DNA of 58,928 nucleotides from Aminobacter aganoensis (GTDB lineage Bacteria > Pseudomonadota > Alphaproteobacteria > Rhizobiales > Rhizobiaceae): NCBI RefSeq assembly GCF_014206975.1, contig NZ_JACHOU010000025.1:1-58928 (forward strand), in the 5' to 3' direction. Of the stretch, positions 45,964-54,598 are shown one piece after another. Numbering within the stretch: position 1 is the first letter of the stretch; every line of letters starts with the position of its first letter. Made by a program: the position numbers and the translations under genes. The notes below the pieces were generated by a model that was not told the DNA's origin, did no database searches, and saw only the letters and a program-made list of their open reading frames with translations.

Positions 45964-47694
45964 TCATCTCGTGCTTGGCCGATCAGTTGTGTCCAGGCAT
46001 CGCAGCGCGTCATACTGACTGAGGAATACCTTGCCAGTCAGGCATTCGAGGAAATGGGTCCGCTTCAGCCTGTCCATCACTGGCCCCTTGACTTCGGACA
46101 GATGGAAAGTGATGCCCGCGTCCTTCAGGCGATGATTGATCTCCTCAAGGCTTTCGAGCGCCGAGGCATCGATTATGTTCACGGCCGAGCACATGAGCAC
46201 GACATGTTTGAGCTGCGGCCGCTCGGCGACAAGCGCGGCGATACGATCTTCCAGATAGCGGGTATTGGCGAAATAAAGGCTTTCATCAACCCGCACGGAC
46301 AGGATTTCAGGTGATGTTTCCACCACGTGGCGCTCGACATTGCGGAAGTGCTCGGTGCCGGACAATTGGCCGACGACGGCCATGTGCGGGCGCGAAGTGC
46401 GGTAGAGATGGAGCAGCAGCGATAGCACAACGCCCATGACGACGCCGATCTCCACGCCGACAAACAGCGTGCCGAGAATGGTCGCGGCCATGGCCGAGAA
46501 GTCTACCTTGGAATATGCCCAGACACGACGGATGGCGGCGACGTTCACCAACGATAGGACAGCGACGATGATCGTTGCAGCCAGTGTCGCCTGCGGAAGG
46601 CTGGCGAGAAGCGGCGTGAGGAACAATGTGGCGAGCGCGATGCCGATGGCGGTGTAGATGCCGGCGGCAGGCGTTTCAGCGCCGGCATCGAAATTGACGA
46701 CCGAACGGGCAAAGCCGCCCGTGACCGGATAGCCCGACGAGATCGCCGAGGCGATGTTGGCCACGCCAAGCCCGATCAGTTCCTGATCCGGCACGATGCG
46801 CTGGCGGCGCTTGGCGGCCAGCGTCTGCGCGACCGAGACCGATTCCACGAAGCCTATCAGCGAGATCAGCAGAGCAGGGACGGCGAGCATGCGGATGAGT
46901 TCGAGATCGAAGACAGGCAAAGCAGGGACGGGCAAGCCTTGCGGGATGGCGCCGACGAGCGCGACGCCCTGCGGGCCGAGGTCGAGCATCGTTGCGGCGA
47001 GGATCGTCGCGGCAACGGCCGCAACCGGTCCGGCCTTGGTCGTGATGTCGGCCATGCGCGCCGAAAGGCCGAGCGCGACTAAGACGCGCTTGAGGCGCAG
47101 TCGCACGAAGTAGAGAAATGCCAGCACCGACGTGCCGATGGCGAGCGTCGGCAAATTGATCGAGCCGATATTCTCGACGAGGCCGGTCGCGATCTGCGGC
47201 AAGGTGTGGCCGCCGGCAGGGATGCCAAGCAGATATTTGAGCTGGCCGGCCGCAATCAGCAGTCCCGAGGCGGTGATGAAGCCGGAAATCACCGGGTGGC
47301 TCAGGAAATTCGCGACAAAGCCCAACTTGAACAAGCCCATAGCGATCAGCATAGCGCCGGACAGGAAGGCCAGCAGCATGGCGGCAGCAAGATAGGCGGG
47401 CGTGCCCTGAGCTGCGATCTCCCCGATGGCAGAGGCGGTCATCAAGGAGACGACGGCCACTGGACCCACCGCAAGCGTCCGGCTGGTGCCGAACGCTGCA
47501 TAGGCGACCAGCGGCAAGATCGAGGCGTAGAGCCCGATCTCGGCCGGTAGGCCTGCCAGCATCGCATAGGCGAGCGATTGCGGAATCAGCATAATAGTAA
47601 CGATAATCGCTGCGACCATGTCGTTGGTCAGGGTCGCGCGGGAATAGCGCCGACCCCAATCAAGGATCGGCAGATAATCTGCCAGCCGGCTCAT
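45964..47694 (-). CDS. SulP family sulfate/anion transporter with STAS domain
   Basis: A 576-residue SLC26/SulP transporter. It has the conserved N-terminal IMLIPQSLAYAMLAGLPAEIGLYASI, about twelve to fourteen helices, GYPVTGGFARSVVNFDAGAETP, and a C-terminal STAS domain (about 440-555, with ILSVRVDESLYFANTRYLED and LMCSAVNIIDASALESLEEI). It sits last in the sulfide/persulfide operon, where a TauE-type exporter is usual, so sulfate or sulfite transport linked to sulfur oxidation is the likely role. Confidence 0.92.
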   Translation of the reverse strand: MSRLADYLPILDWGRRYSRATLTNDMVAAIIVTIMLIPQSLAYAMLAGLPAEIGLYASILPLVAYAAFGTSRTLAVGPVAVVSLMTASAIGEIAAQGTPAYLAAAMLLAFLSGAMLIAMGLFKLGFVANFLSHPVISGFITASGLLIAAGQLKYLLGIPAGGHTLPQIATGLVENIGSINLPTLAIGTSVLAFLYFVRLRLKRVLVALGLSARMADITTKAGPVAAVAATILAATMLDLGPQGVALVGAIPQGLPVPALPVFDLELIRMLAVPALLISLIGFVESVSVAQTLAAKRRQRIVPDQELIGLGVANIASAISSGYPVTGGFARSVVNFDAGAETPAAGIYTAIGIALATLFLTPLLASLPQATLAATIIVAVLSLVNVAAIRRVWAYSKVDFSAMAATILGTLFVGVEIGVVMGVVLSLLLHLYRTSRPHMAVVGQLSGTEHFRNVERHVVETSPEILSVRVDESLYFANTRYLEDRIAALVAERPQLKHVVLMCSAVNIIDASALESLEEINHRLKDAGITFHLSEVKGPVMDRLKRTHFLECLTGKVFLSQYDALRCLDTTDRPSTR

Positions 47695-47727
47695 TGTCGT
47701 GGTCTTTCGATTTTTGTCTTGCGCGTT

Positions 47728-48159
47728 TCAGACGGTACGGGGTGACGCGCTGCCTTCGCCAAGAAGGCGAGCGGCCCACATGCCGAGGATCATGGCGGGG
47801 ATGAAGGCGAGGGTTCCAGTCGCGCCGAGCCCAAGCGCGGTCAGCGCTGGACCCGGGCAAAAACCGCCAAGCCCCCAGCCGATACCGAAGAGCGCCGGGC
47901 CGGCAAGAATGCGCGCGTCGATGTCGTTGCGCGTCGGCAGGTGGAAACGGTCGCCGGCGATCGGTTCGCCGCGGGCGAGAACCAGTCGGTAGCCGACGAA
48001 CGCGACGAGAACTGCGCCGCCCATGACGAAGGCAAGGGAGGCGTCCCAGGTGCCGGCCAGATCGAGGAAATTCAATACCTTCGCTGGGTCCGACATGCCG
48101 GAGACGAGGAGGCCAACGCCGAATAGAAGGCCAAGCGCGAGATTGATGAGGAATGACAT
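47728..48159 (-). CDS. pmpB: YeeE/YedE (DUF6691) sulfur transport membrane protein PmpB
   Basis: A 143-residue membrane protein with four helices and the GIGWGLGGFCPGPALTALG motif of the YeeE/YedE half-transporters, whose cysteine handles thiosulfate or persulfide-type sulfur. It follows its partner PmpA by four bases. Together they form one full YeeE-like unit split over two genes. Confidence 0.9.
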   Translation of the reverse strand: MSFLINLALGLLFGVGLLVSGMSDPAKVLNFLDLAGTWDASLAFVMGGAVLVAFVGYRLVLARGEPIAGDRFHLPTRNDIDARILAGPALFGIGWGLGGFCPGPALTALGLGATGTLAFIPAMILGMWAARLLGEGSASPRTV

Positions 48160-48163
48160 GGGC

Positions 48164-48592
48164 TCAGGCTCCGATGACGTGGCGGATGAGGAAGACAGTG
48201 ATGATGGCCGTCGTCATAAAGATGCCGGTGGCGACGAAGGAGCGGGTCGACAGTCGCGAGAGTCCGCAGACACCGTGACCCGACGTGCAGCCATTGCCCC
48301 AGACCGACCCGAAGCCGACGAGGAGGCCCGCTCCGAGCATTAGCGGAATGTTGGATGAAACCGTCTGGCTCACCTCGACATCGCCGACCGCGATCATGGC
48401 AATCGGCGCCGTAACGAGGCCGATAACGAAGCCGAAACGCGACAGGAACGCGCTGTCGCGATAGGGCGGCAGCAGGCGTCCTGCTATCCCGGAAATGCCC
48501 GCGATGCGGCCTTCCCACAGCATCAGCAGCACAGCCGACAGGCCGATCATCATGCCGCCGATGAGCGAGGCGAGTGGGGTAAATCCGGTCAT
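48164..48592 (-). CDS. pmpA: YeeE/YedE sulfur transport membrane protein PmpA
   Basis: A 142-residue membrane protein with four helices and the motif VWGNGCTSGHGVCGLSRLSTRS, the other YeeE/YedE half. The cysteines are the expected sulfur-transfer residues. The start overlaps the bigR stop by four bases. In Xylella and Agrobacterium the same gene order belongs to the BigR-controlled sulfide-detoxification operon. Confidence 0.9.
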   Translation of the reverse strand: MTGFTPLASLIGGMMIGLSAVLLMLWEGRIAGISGIAGRLLPPYRDSAFLSRFGFVIGLVTAPIAMIAVGDVEVSQTVSSNIPLMLGAGLLVGFGSVWGNGCTSGHGVCGLSRLSTRSFVATGIFMTTAIITVFLIRHVIGA

Positions 48593-48939
48593 GGATTGGA
48601 TCCTTCGCGCGGCTTGGCGCAGAACATGACGTGCATCATGGAGACGAATTCAGCGACCCGGCCGTCTTCGAGCCGGTAGAACATATGCTTCGCTTCCTTG
48701 CGGCCGACTATGAAGCCAGCCTCGCGCAGTTCAGCGATCTGCTGCGACAGGCCCGGCTGGCGGATGCCGAGCGTGTCTTCGAGATCGCGTACCGAGCGCT
48801 CGCCATCAACGAGTGCGCAGACGATCATCAGCCGCGAGGGATGGGCGAGCTTCTTCAGGAAGTCCGCCGCCTCGCCGGCATTTTCGACCATCTCGGCCGT
48901 CTCTTGCGACAGTTCGCGTGTCATGGCGGTCAGTCCCAT
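48589..48939 (-). CDS. bigR: BigR/SqrR persulfide-sensing ArsR-family repressor
   Basis: A 116-residue winged-helix repressor. Cys41 (in LMIVCALVDGE) and Cys107 (in HVMFCAKP) match the two cysteines of BigR/SqrR that form a di- or tetrasulfide with reactive sulfur and release DNA. The helix-turn-helix reads DTLGIRQPGLSQQIAELREAG. GGAGGGTGCGGC precedes the ATG at 48939, which overlaps the blh end by ten bases. It should repress the whole operon. Confidence 0.92.
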   Translation of the reverse strand: MGLTAMTRELSQETAEMVENAGEAADFLKKLAHPSRLMIVCALVDGERSVRDLEDTLGIRQPGLSQQIAELREAGFIVGRKEAKHMFYRLEDGRVAEFVSMMHVMFCAKPREGSNP

Positions 48940-50237
48940 GCCGCACCCTCCAGCACGTCGAGCGGGAATTTGAGATAGCGCTTGCCATTCGCCTCAGGCG
49001 CGGGCAGGCGACCGCCATTCATGTTCACCTGCAGAGCGTGCAAAATCAGCTTGGGCATGGGCAAGGTCGCATCGCGCCTCTCGCGAACTGCAACAAACTC
49101 GTCTTTCGTCCGGCATTTCGACATGTGCGTGTTCTCTGCCTTCTCCTCCGCGACGGTCGATTCCCATTGCGGTGCGCGACCTTCTGGCTGGTAATCGTGA
49201 CCGACAAAAATGCGGGTTGCGTCCGGCAGGGCCAAGATCTGCTGGATCGAATCCCAAAGGCGCGCCGCGCTCCCGCCGGGAAAGTCGGCCCGCGCGGTCC
49301 CTGAGTCCGGCATGAACAGCGTGTCGTGGACGAAGGCCGCATCGCCGATCACATACGTGATGGAGGCGAGTGTATGGCCTGGCGAAAACAACACCTTCGC
49401 ATCGATCGTCCCGACCTTGAACCGCTCGCCCTCGGCAAAACGCTTGTCCCACTGCGAGCCGTCTGCCGGGAAGTCAGGCCAGTTGTAAAAACCCTTCCAG
49501 AGCTTCTGCACTTCGACGACTTTCTCGCCAATGGCGGTCGGCGCGCCGGTCTTGTCCTTGAGATACCGCGCGGCGGAGAAATGGTCGGCATGGGGATGAG
49601 TGTCGAGAATCCACTCGACCGTCAGCCCCTTGCTCTCGATGTAGCCGAGAATGCGGTCGGCATTGATCGTCGCCGTCGCGCCCGACTTTTCGTCGAAATC
49701 AAGCACCGGATCGATGATGGCGCACTGCTTGGTGACCGGATCGGAGACGACATATTGCACCGAGAAGGTGCGGTTGTCGAAGAACGCCTTCACGTCGGGC
49801 ACAGTGCTTTCGCGACGGGCTTGGTTGGCATCGAGCCATTTGACGGCGCCTGACAGATCCAGGCCGAGGCGCTGGCCGAGCGGCAAGATGTCGCTGCGGG
49901 CCATACGCCCTTCGAGCACTTCGCCGATCGCGTGGAGTGTCGCCGAGCGTGTGCCGGTCTTGCAATGGGCGAGCACCGGCCCATCCGCCCTTTTCAGCGC
50001 CAGCTGGAAATTGATGACATGGTCCTTGTTGATCTGGCCAGGCACGACCGGGATATGCGTGTAGCCGAGCCCCGCCGCCTCGGCGGTCCGGCGATTCGCG
50101 GACGCGCTCGGCTGGCCCGTTTCCTCGTCGTCCGGGCGGTTGTTAATGATAGCCGCAATGCCATTCGCCCTGGCCACCCGGATGTCGGCCGCGGTGAGTT
50201 GCGGGGCAATGAAGAGCTTGTCGGAAATCTGTTTCAT
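48930..50237 (-). CDS. blh: Bifunctional sulfurtransferase/persulfide dioxygenase Blh
   Basis: A 435-residue two-domain enzyme. Residues about 1-110 form a DUF442 phosphatase-like sulfurtransferase domain with the Cys loop in VLAHCKTGTRSA. Residues about 150-400 form an ETHE1-type metallo-beta-lactamase persulfide dioxygenase with the metal-binding THPHADHFSAARYL, SPGHT and GHDY. It oxidises glutathione persulfide to sulfite. MKQISDKL at 50237 is preferred because GGAGAG lies just before it; an earlier ATG at 50252 would overlap that signal. It is the first gene of the BigR operon. Confidence 0.93.
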   Translation of the reverse strand: MKQISDKLFIAPQLTAADIRVARANGIAAIINNRPDDEETGQPSASANRRTAEAAGLGYTHIPVVPGQINKDHVINFQLALKRADGPVLAHCKTGTRSATLHAIGEVLEGRMARSDILPLGQRLGLDLSGAVKWLDANQARRESTVPDVKAFFDNRTFSVQYVVSDPVTKQCAIIDPVLDFDEKSGATATINADRILGYIESKGLTVEWILDTHPHADHFSAARYLKDKTGAPTAIGEKVVEVQKLWKGFYNWPDFPADGSQWDKRFAEGERFKVGTIDAKVLFSPGHTLASITYVIGDAAFVHDTLFMPDSGTARADFPGGSAARLWDSIQQILALPDATRIFVGHDYQPEGRAPQWESTVAEEKAENTHMSKCRTKDEFVAVRERRDATLPMPKLILHALQVNMNGGRLPAPEANGKRYLKFPLDVLEGAAWD

Positions 50238-50295
50238 GTATCTCTCCTGCATACTCGGCCGCTACGGCCAATTTACTTTCGCCCATGTAAAAACG

Positions 50296-50313
50296 ATTGC
50301 GATAAAACGCAAT
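50296..50313. promoter_or_regulatory. Inverted repeat upstream of blh, candidate BigR operator
   Basis: ATTGCG at 50296-50301 and CGCAAT at 50308-50313 face each other across a six-base AT spacer, 59 bases upstream of the blh start. Size and position suit a BigR/SqrR operator, but the half-sites are not the known consensus, so this is a candidate. Confidence 0.45.
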
Positions 50314-50450
50314 AGATAAGTTGTTATTGTTCCTTCCGGGTCTGTGCAGGGCGGTGACAAACTAGGCCATTGGAGCGCCGTCATGTTGGCTGTGCGGGCG
50401 GAGTAAAAACCGTCCATTGGCTAGGTTGGCCCCTTTGGGGGTCGGCCGGG

Positions 50451-50575
50451 ATGTTTGCCGTGGAAGTCTATGCCGCCGTCCGACATTTCGTTTTCGTGGA
50501 GGGGAACAGCCGCCGCGAGCGGCCCGGATATTCGGGCTGAGCCGCGAGACGATAATGAAGACGTGTCGCTTCCAT
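50451..50575 (+). pseudogene. 5' remnant of an IS21-family istA transposase gene
   Basis: ATG at 50451 opens MFAVEVYAAVRHFVFVEGN then SRRE. After a frameshift near 50518 the next frame reads ARIFGLSRETIMKTCRF. This is the N-terminus of IS21-family IstA as found in rhizobia. The upstream GTCGGCCGGG and preceding about 100 bases also fit the leader of such elements. The match ends near 50570. The catalytic domain and istB are gone. Confidence 0.7.
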
Positions 50576-50824
50576 CAGCGATTCCAATGGCGGGATCTCA
50601 ACGCGCCGACAAGCGCGTGACAGGTTAGCACCGCAGGCAACGAAACCGGGCGTGTTATTGGGAAATGGGATGGCGATGTGCCTGCGGCGAGATCGGAGAG
50701 GCGGGAAACGGCGCCTTTAGGGGACATCAGTCAGATTATCGTGAGCGCTTTGGCCTGGATCAACAGGGGAGCGCACTCGAGAAACCGCCCACCGCCGACT
50801 GGCTGAGCTGAGCCGGAAGCGGTC
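50576..50824. other. Intergenic region, nothing recognised
   Basis: Between the istA remnant and the DUF454 gene I see no gene, repeat or regulatory site that I can support. Confidence 0.35.
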
Positions 50825-51340
50825 CTATTCGATGGGAACCCATGCCGTTCTGTGTCTATGCGGCTCCGATTGGGGGGAATCGGCGTCTGCTTTTGCCGCC
50901 CAGGCGGACAGTGGCCGCGGCCGAGCTGCGTCGCCCTCCGGCGGCAGCGGTCGGGTCAGGATGAAGATCGCCGGAAAAGCCAGCACGAGACATTGGAGGC
51001 CCACCACATAAAACGGCGCACCAATGAGGAGGGAGGCGCGCGGTACTGCGAAAATCACGATCATCGCGTTGCGCTTGGTCGGGCCGGAAATCGCTCTGTG
51101 CCTGCTCCATTGTTCAATCGGCGGTCCGAGGCGGGGATGCTCGTTCAACCAACGATGCAGGCGAGGCGATCCGCGGGCGAAACAGCAAGCCGATAGCAGC
51201 AGGAACGGCGTCGATGGCAGCAGCGGCACAAGGATGCCGAGGAGTCCCAAACAAACGCAAAGCAGCCCGAGTCCCGCCCACATAATCCGGACGGCGCTTC
51301 GCGCCAGCGGCGCAGCATTTTGTTCAGGCCGCCGGCGCAA
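50825..51340 (-). CDS. DUF454 (YbaN) family membrane protein
   Basis: A 171-residue inner-membrane protein with about three to four helices. It has the family pattern GLLCVCLGLLGILVPLLPSTPFLLLSACCFARGSPRLHRWL, given here in two linked parts, followed by HPRLGPPIEQW and KRNAMIV. The function is unknown; relatives often lie near respiratory and NO genes. Its start overlaps the end of nsrR by seventeen bases, so the two are probably co-transcribed. Confidence 0.85.
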   Translation of the reverse strand: MRRRPEQNAAPLARSAVRIMWAGLGLLCVCLGLLGILVPLLPSTPFLLLSACCFARGSPRLHRWLNEHPRLGPPIEQWSRHRAISGPTKRNAMIVIFAVPRASLLIGAPFYVVGLQCLVLAFPAIFILTRPLPPEGDAARPRPLSAWAAKADADSPQSEPHRHRTAWVPIE

Positions 51341-51752
51341 TGCCGAATTCTTCCGAGCTAAGGATCAGGTCTGCGAGCGTGTAGCGATCTAGCGAGGTGA
51401 CAAACGCCTCCAGCGCCTCGCGCAGCGCGCGTCGCAGGCGGCAGCAATTGGTGATGGTACAGCGGTTTCCGGTAGTGAAGCACTCGACCAGGGCAAAGTC
51501 CGGTTCGGTCCGCCGGATGACGTCCCCGACCAGTATCTCGCCTGCGGCCATACCCAACATGAGCCCCCCCGAACGGCCGCGCACCGCTTTGAGATAACCG
51601 GCGCGGGTGAGAGCGTTCACCACCTTCATCAGGTGCGCCCGTGAAATGCCGTAGAAGCGCGCCGTTTCGTCGATCGTGATCAGACGGCTGTCTTTCGAGC
51701 CGGCATACATGAGCACGCGCAAGGCATAATCGGAAAAGTTGGTCAATCGCAT
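51324..51752 (-). CDS. nsrR: NsrR-type Rrf2 family nitric oxide-sensing repressor
   Basis: A 142-residue Rrf2-family winged-helix protein beginning MRLTNFSDYALRVLMYAG. The iron-sulfur ligands are in the VECFTTGNRCTITNCC segment (Cys91, Cys98, Cys103 or 104), as in NsrR. NO destroys the cluster and releases DNA. An NsrR-like box at 51892-51914 lies between this gene and the divergent DUF2249 operon, which supports the identification and suggests that both directions are controlled. Confidence 0.88.
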   Translation of the reverse strand: MRLTNFSDYALRVLMYAGSKDSRLITIDETARFYGISRAHLMKVVNALTRAGYLKAVRGRSGGLMLGMAAGEILVGDVIRRTEPDFALVECFTTGNRCTITNCCRLRRALREALEAFVTSLDRYTLADLILSSEEFGIAPAA

Positions 51753-51891
51753 AGAATTTTCCCGTGTTACGACGGCCAGGCCGCTGGCGGTCGAGTGCGG
51801 TTAGATGCCTGTGACGAGCATGCGATTCAAGCAGTCCGTCTACAGACTTCTCAGCGCTCATTGGCTCCGCCACCTGATCGAGCAGCGACAT

Positions 51892-51914
51892 AAGATACAT
51901 TGACAATATATCTT
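51892..51914. promoter_or_regulatory. NsrR-type operator
   Basis: AAGATACATT and AATATATCTT face each other around a three-base centre, giving a 23-base site very close to the NsrR consensus AAGATGYATTT-N-AAATRCATCTT. It lies about 130 bases upstream of the DUF2249 operon and 140 from nsrR. Confidence 0.85.
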
Positions 51915-52020
51915 TCACAAGCAAGAGTGTCGACAACGGTCAGGGTGACAGGCGGGCCGTTTCCCCACTCGGCATTCCGGGGCGGTCGCGATCGCGGTGT
52001 GCTGTTCGGAAGACGCGACC

Positions 52021-52296
52021 ATGGAGCCAGACCCCATGTCGAACACCCCTCAAACATCCGACGCAAACACGGTGGACGTGCGCATGCTCGTGCCTGCGCA
52101 ACGCCACCAGAAGATCTTCCAGCTGGTAGACGAGTTGCAGCCGGGAAAAGCCTTCGTCCTCGTCAATGACCACGATCCCAAGCCGCTCTACTACCAACTC
52201 GAGGCTGAATATCCCGGCCAGTTCTCCTGGATCTATCTGGAGCGCGGGCCGGACGTCTGGCGCGTCGAGATCGGCAAGCAGAAGCAGGCGGCCTGA
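52021..52296 (+). CDS. DUF2249 domain protein
   Basis: A 91-residue protein made of one DUF2249 domain (VDVRMLVPAQRHQKIFQLVDEL, VLVNDHDPKPLYYQLEAEYPG, FSWIYLERGPDVWRVEI). The domain is related to TusA-like folds and is common in NsrR regulons; it has no settled reaction. GGAAG precedes the ATG at 52021, and MSNTPQ at 52036 is an alternative. It is the first gene after the NsrR box. Confidence 0.85.
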   Translation: MEPDPMSNTPQTSDANTVDVRMLVPAQRHQKIFQLVDELQPGKAFVLVNDHDPKPLYYQLEAEYPGQFSWIYLERGPDVWRVEIGKQKQAA

Positions 52297-52361
52297 CGCG
52301 ACGGTGCGTCGCGAGAGGGAGGCGGCGCGACGCACCAACACCAGGCGAAGGAGAATCCCCG

Positions 52362-53717
52362 ATGGTGGGCGCTTCCCTGTCGAGATGGTCGATGTCCTAT
52401 TTTGCGGTCGCGCTCCTCGCGCTGATTGTCGCGGAAGGATTGATGACCGCAGGATTCGGGTTTCCCGTAGCGCCGATCCATGCGCCGGAGACGCTGGCGC
52501 TGGTGCATCTCATTGCGATCGGGTGGCTGAGTCTGCTGATGCTCGGTGCGCTATTCCAGTTCGTGCCGGTACTCGTCGCGCGGCCTCTGTACAGCGATTG
52601 GCTGCCGCTGCCCACACTGGCGCTACTGCTGGCTGGGCTGACGGCGCTGCTTGCAGGTTTCCTCCAACTGGCCGGGGTCATTTCCGTTCCCCATAGCTGT
52701 TTCCCAGCCGCCAGCATCCTTTTGGGCGCGGGCTTTTCGCTCGCCCTTTGGAACCTGGGCCGCACACTTTGGGCGGCGCGCCCGCTGCCGGTACCTGCAC
52801 GTTTCGTCACCGTCGGACTGGCCGGCATCGCCGCCACCGCGCTGCTCGGCATCATCTTCGCACTCACGCTTGGCGGCGTCATTTCCAACCCAGCACTCCT
52901 CGCCATCGCCTCGCAAGGCGTGCCGGTGCATGCGATTGCAGGACTTGGCGGCTGGCTCACTTTTACCGCCATGGGCGTCAGCTATCGCCTGCTGGCCATG
53001 TTCATGCTCGCGCCTGAACTCGACGGCACGAGCACGCGAGCGGCATTTTGTCTCGGAACTGCCGCGCTCACGTTGCTGATCCTGGGAGGGGTCGGCGCTA
53101 TCTGGATGGACGGCAATCTCGATTTCGTCCTGATAGCAGCCGCTACGCTCGGACTCGCCTGTGCGGCGCTTTACTGGAAAGACATGATTCACCTTTACCG
53201 GGCGCGCAAGCGGCGGGTAATCGAACTCAATAGCCGCATGGCCGGCTTTGCGCTCGCGTCGCTCGCGTCGGCTGTGGTGCTGACACTTATCCTTGCATTG
53301 CTGGGTGTCCTGCCACGCCATGGCGGAGCCATAGCGTTCATCACTGCTTTCGGATGGCTGAGCGGTCTCGCACTTGCAATGCTTTATAAGATCATCGCGT
53401 TCATGACCTGGCTCGAATGCTACGGTCCGGTTCTTGGCAAGAGACCGACGCCGCGCGTCCAGGATCTGGTCACGGAGCGCGTCGCCTTTCCGTGGTTCCT
53501 TGTCTACTTTATAGCCGTTTGGTCCGGTACGGTGGCGCTCCTGTGCGACCAGGCGACACTCTTCCGCGTCTGCGCGGGCGCGATGTTGCTCGCAACAGTC
53601 GGCCTTTGCATTCAGTTCGTGCGTACGCGCTTTCTCGACAACGTCCCTGTCCCGGCGCGCTTTCCCGAGGGCGTGCGCAGGCCGCGCCTGCTTCTTTCCC
53701 TTACGCAACCCCGATAG
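52362..53717 (+). CDS. Polytopic membrane protein, COX1/NnrS-like, NsrR-regulated
   Basis: A 451-residue protein with about twelve hydrophobic segments. Histidines lie near or within helices: ALVHLIAIGWLSLLMLGALFQFVPV and GVPVHAIAGLGGWLTFTAMGVSYRLLAMF, shown here in parts, recall heme-binding helices of heme-copper oxidase subunit I and NnrS. I do not recognise a named family. It lies 66 bases after the first DUF2249 gene in an operon with an NsrR box, so a role in NO defence or respiration is inferred. AAGGAGAATCCCCG precedes the ATG. Confidence 0.75.
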   Translation: MVGASLSRWSMSYFAVALLALIVAEGLMTAGFGFPVAPIHAPETLALVHLIAIGWLSLLMLGALFQFVPVLVARPLYSDWLPLPTLALLLAGLTALLAGFLQLAGVISVPHSCFPAASILLGAGFSLALWNLGRTLWAARPLPVPARFVTVGLAGIAATALLGIIFALTLGGVISNPALLAIASQGVPVHAIAGLGGWLTFTAMGVSYRLLAMFMLAPELDGTSTRAAFCLGTAALTLLILGGVGAIWMDGNLDFVLIAAATLGLACAALYWKDMIHLYRARKRRVIELNSRMAGFALASLASAVVLTLILALLGVLPRHGGAIAFITAFGWLSGLALAMLYKIIAFMTWLECYGPVLGKRPTPRVQDLVTERVAFPWFLVYFIAVWSGTVALLCDQATLFRVCAGAMLLATVGLCIQFVRTRFLDNVPVPARFPEGVRRPRLLLSLTQPR

Positions 53718-53732
53718 CCGAGGAGAAATCTG

Positions 53733-54266
53733 ATGACCGTCAAATACGTGGATCTCGACGTTCGGCCCGCCCTGCGCGCTGGAGAAGAACCCTTCGAACA
53801 GATCACGGCCGCGGTGGCGACTCTGCCGGCGGGACAGGGCCTTCGCCTGTTTGCGACCTTTAAGCCGGTGCCTCTGCTGCATGTGCTTGGATCGAAAGGC
53901 TTCTCCCATGAGCTGAAAGAGCTGGAAGACGGCGAATGGGAAGTGCTCTTTACGCCGGAAGCCACTACCGAAGCGGCGACGGAGGCCGATGTCGTTGCGA
54001 CGCCAGCAGAGGGCGTCTGGCCCGATTCGGCGCTCACGCTCGACAACCGCGACCTCGATCCGCCCGAACCGATGGTGCGCATTCTTGCTGCGCTCGAGAA
54101 GATGCACGAGGGCGAGGTCCTGTCGGCGCTGCTCTGCCGCGAGCCCGTATTCCTTATGCCGGAACTCGCCAAGCGAGGCCATCAATGGCAGGGCGCATTC
54201 GAGGGCGACGGCGCCACTTACAGAATCCTCGTCCGCGTCGGCTCCAGTCGGGAGGCGGCGGCGTGA
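53733..54266 (+). CDS. Tandem DUF2249 domain protein
   Basis: A 177-residue protein with two DUF2249 domains. The first (about 4-75) reads YVDLDVRPALRAGEEPFEQI, RLFATFKPVPLLHVLGSKGF and GEWEVLF; the second (about 98-172) reads LDNRDLDPPEPMVRIL, LLCREPVFLMPELAKRG and ATYRILV. It starts sixteen bases after the membrane protein gene. The two domains may bind a shared partner or metal. The exact role is unknown. Confidence 0.85.
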   Translation: MTVKYVDLDVRPALRAGEEPFEQITAAVATLPAGQGLRLFATFKPVPLLHVLGSKGFSHELKELEDGEWEVLFTPEATTEAATEADVVATPAEGVWPDSALTLDNRDLDPPEPMVRILAALEKMHEGEVLSALLCREPVFLMPELAKRGHQWQGAFEGDGATYRILVRVGSSREAAA

Positions 54267-54598
54267 CAGTCGAGGCCAACGACGCGCTTGCCGAACAGGT
54301 GCGTGAAGCGCTTCGGCTCGTGATCGATCCCGAGCTCGGATACAACATCGTCGACCTCGGCCTGATCTATTTCGTTGGCATCGCGGATGGCGGCGTTGCG
54401 AACATCGTGATGACGACCACGACCAAAGGATGTCCAGCGACGAACTATCTCAAGGAAGGCGCGCGAGACGGTGCCTGGAGCGTGTCCGGGATCGAATTTG
54501 TCGATGTCGCATTGACCTACGAGCCGCCATGGACGCCTGAAATGATGACCGACGAGGCGAAGGAGCATCTCGGAATCAGGGGCGGAGGCGGATGGTGA
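54263..54598 (+). CDS. MIP18/DUF59 family metal-sulfur cluster assembly factor
   Basis: A 111-residue protein of the DUF59 (MIP18/PaaD/SufT) family that helps in iron-sulfur cluster delivery. It shows LRLVIDPELGYNIVDLGLIY, VNIVMTTTTKGCPA-like (IVMTTTTKGCPATNYL) with the conserved cysteine, and VDVALTYEPPWTPEMM. The start is GTG at 54263, overlapping the tandem DUF2249 stop by four bases, with GGGAGGCGG before it. Its presence suggests that a product of this operon carries a cluster or that clusters are repaired after NO damage. Confidence 0.88.
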   Translation: MTVEANDALAEQVREALRLVIDPELGYNIVDLGLIYFVGIADGGVANIVMTTTTKGCPATNYLKEGARDGAWSVSGIEFVDVALTYEPPWTPEMMTDEAKEHLGIRGGGGW

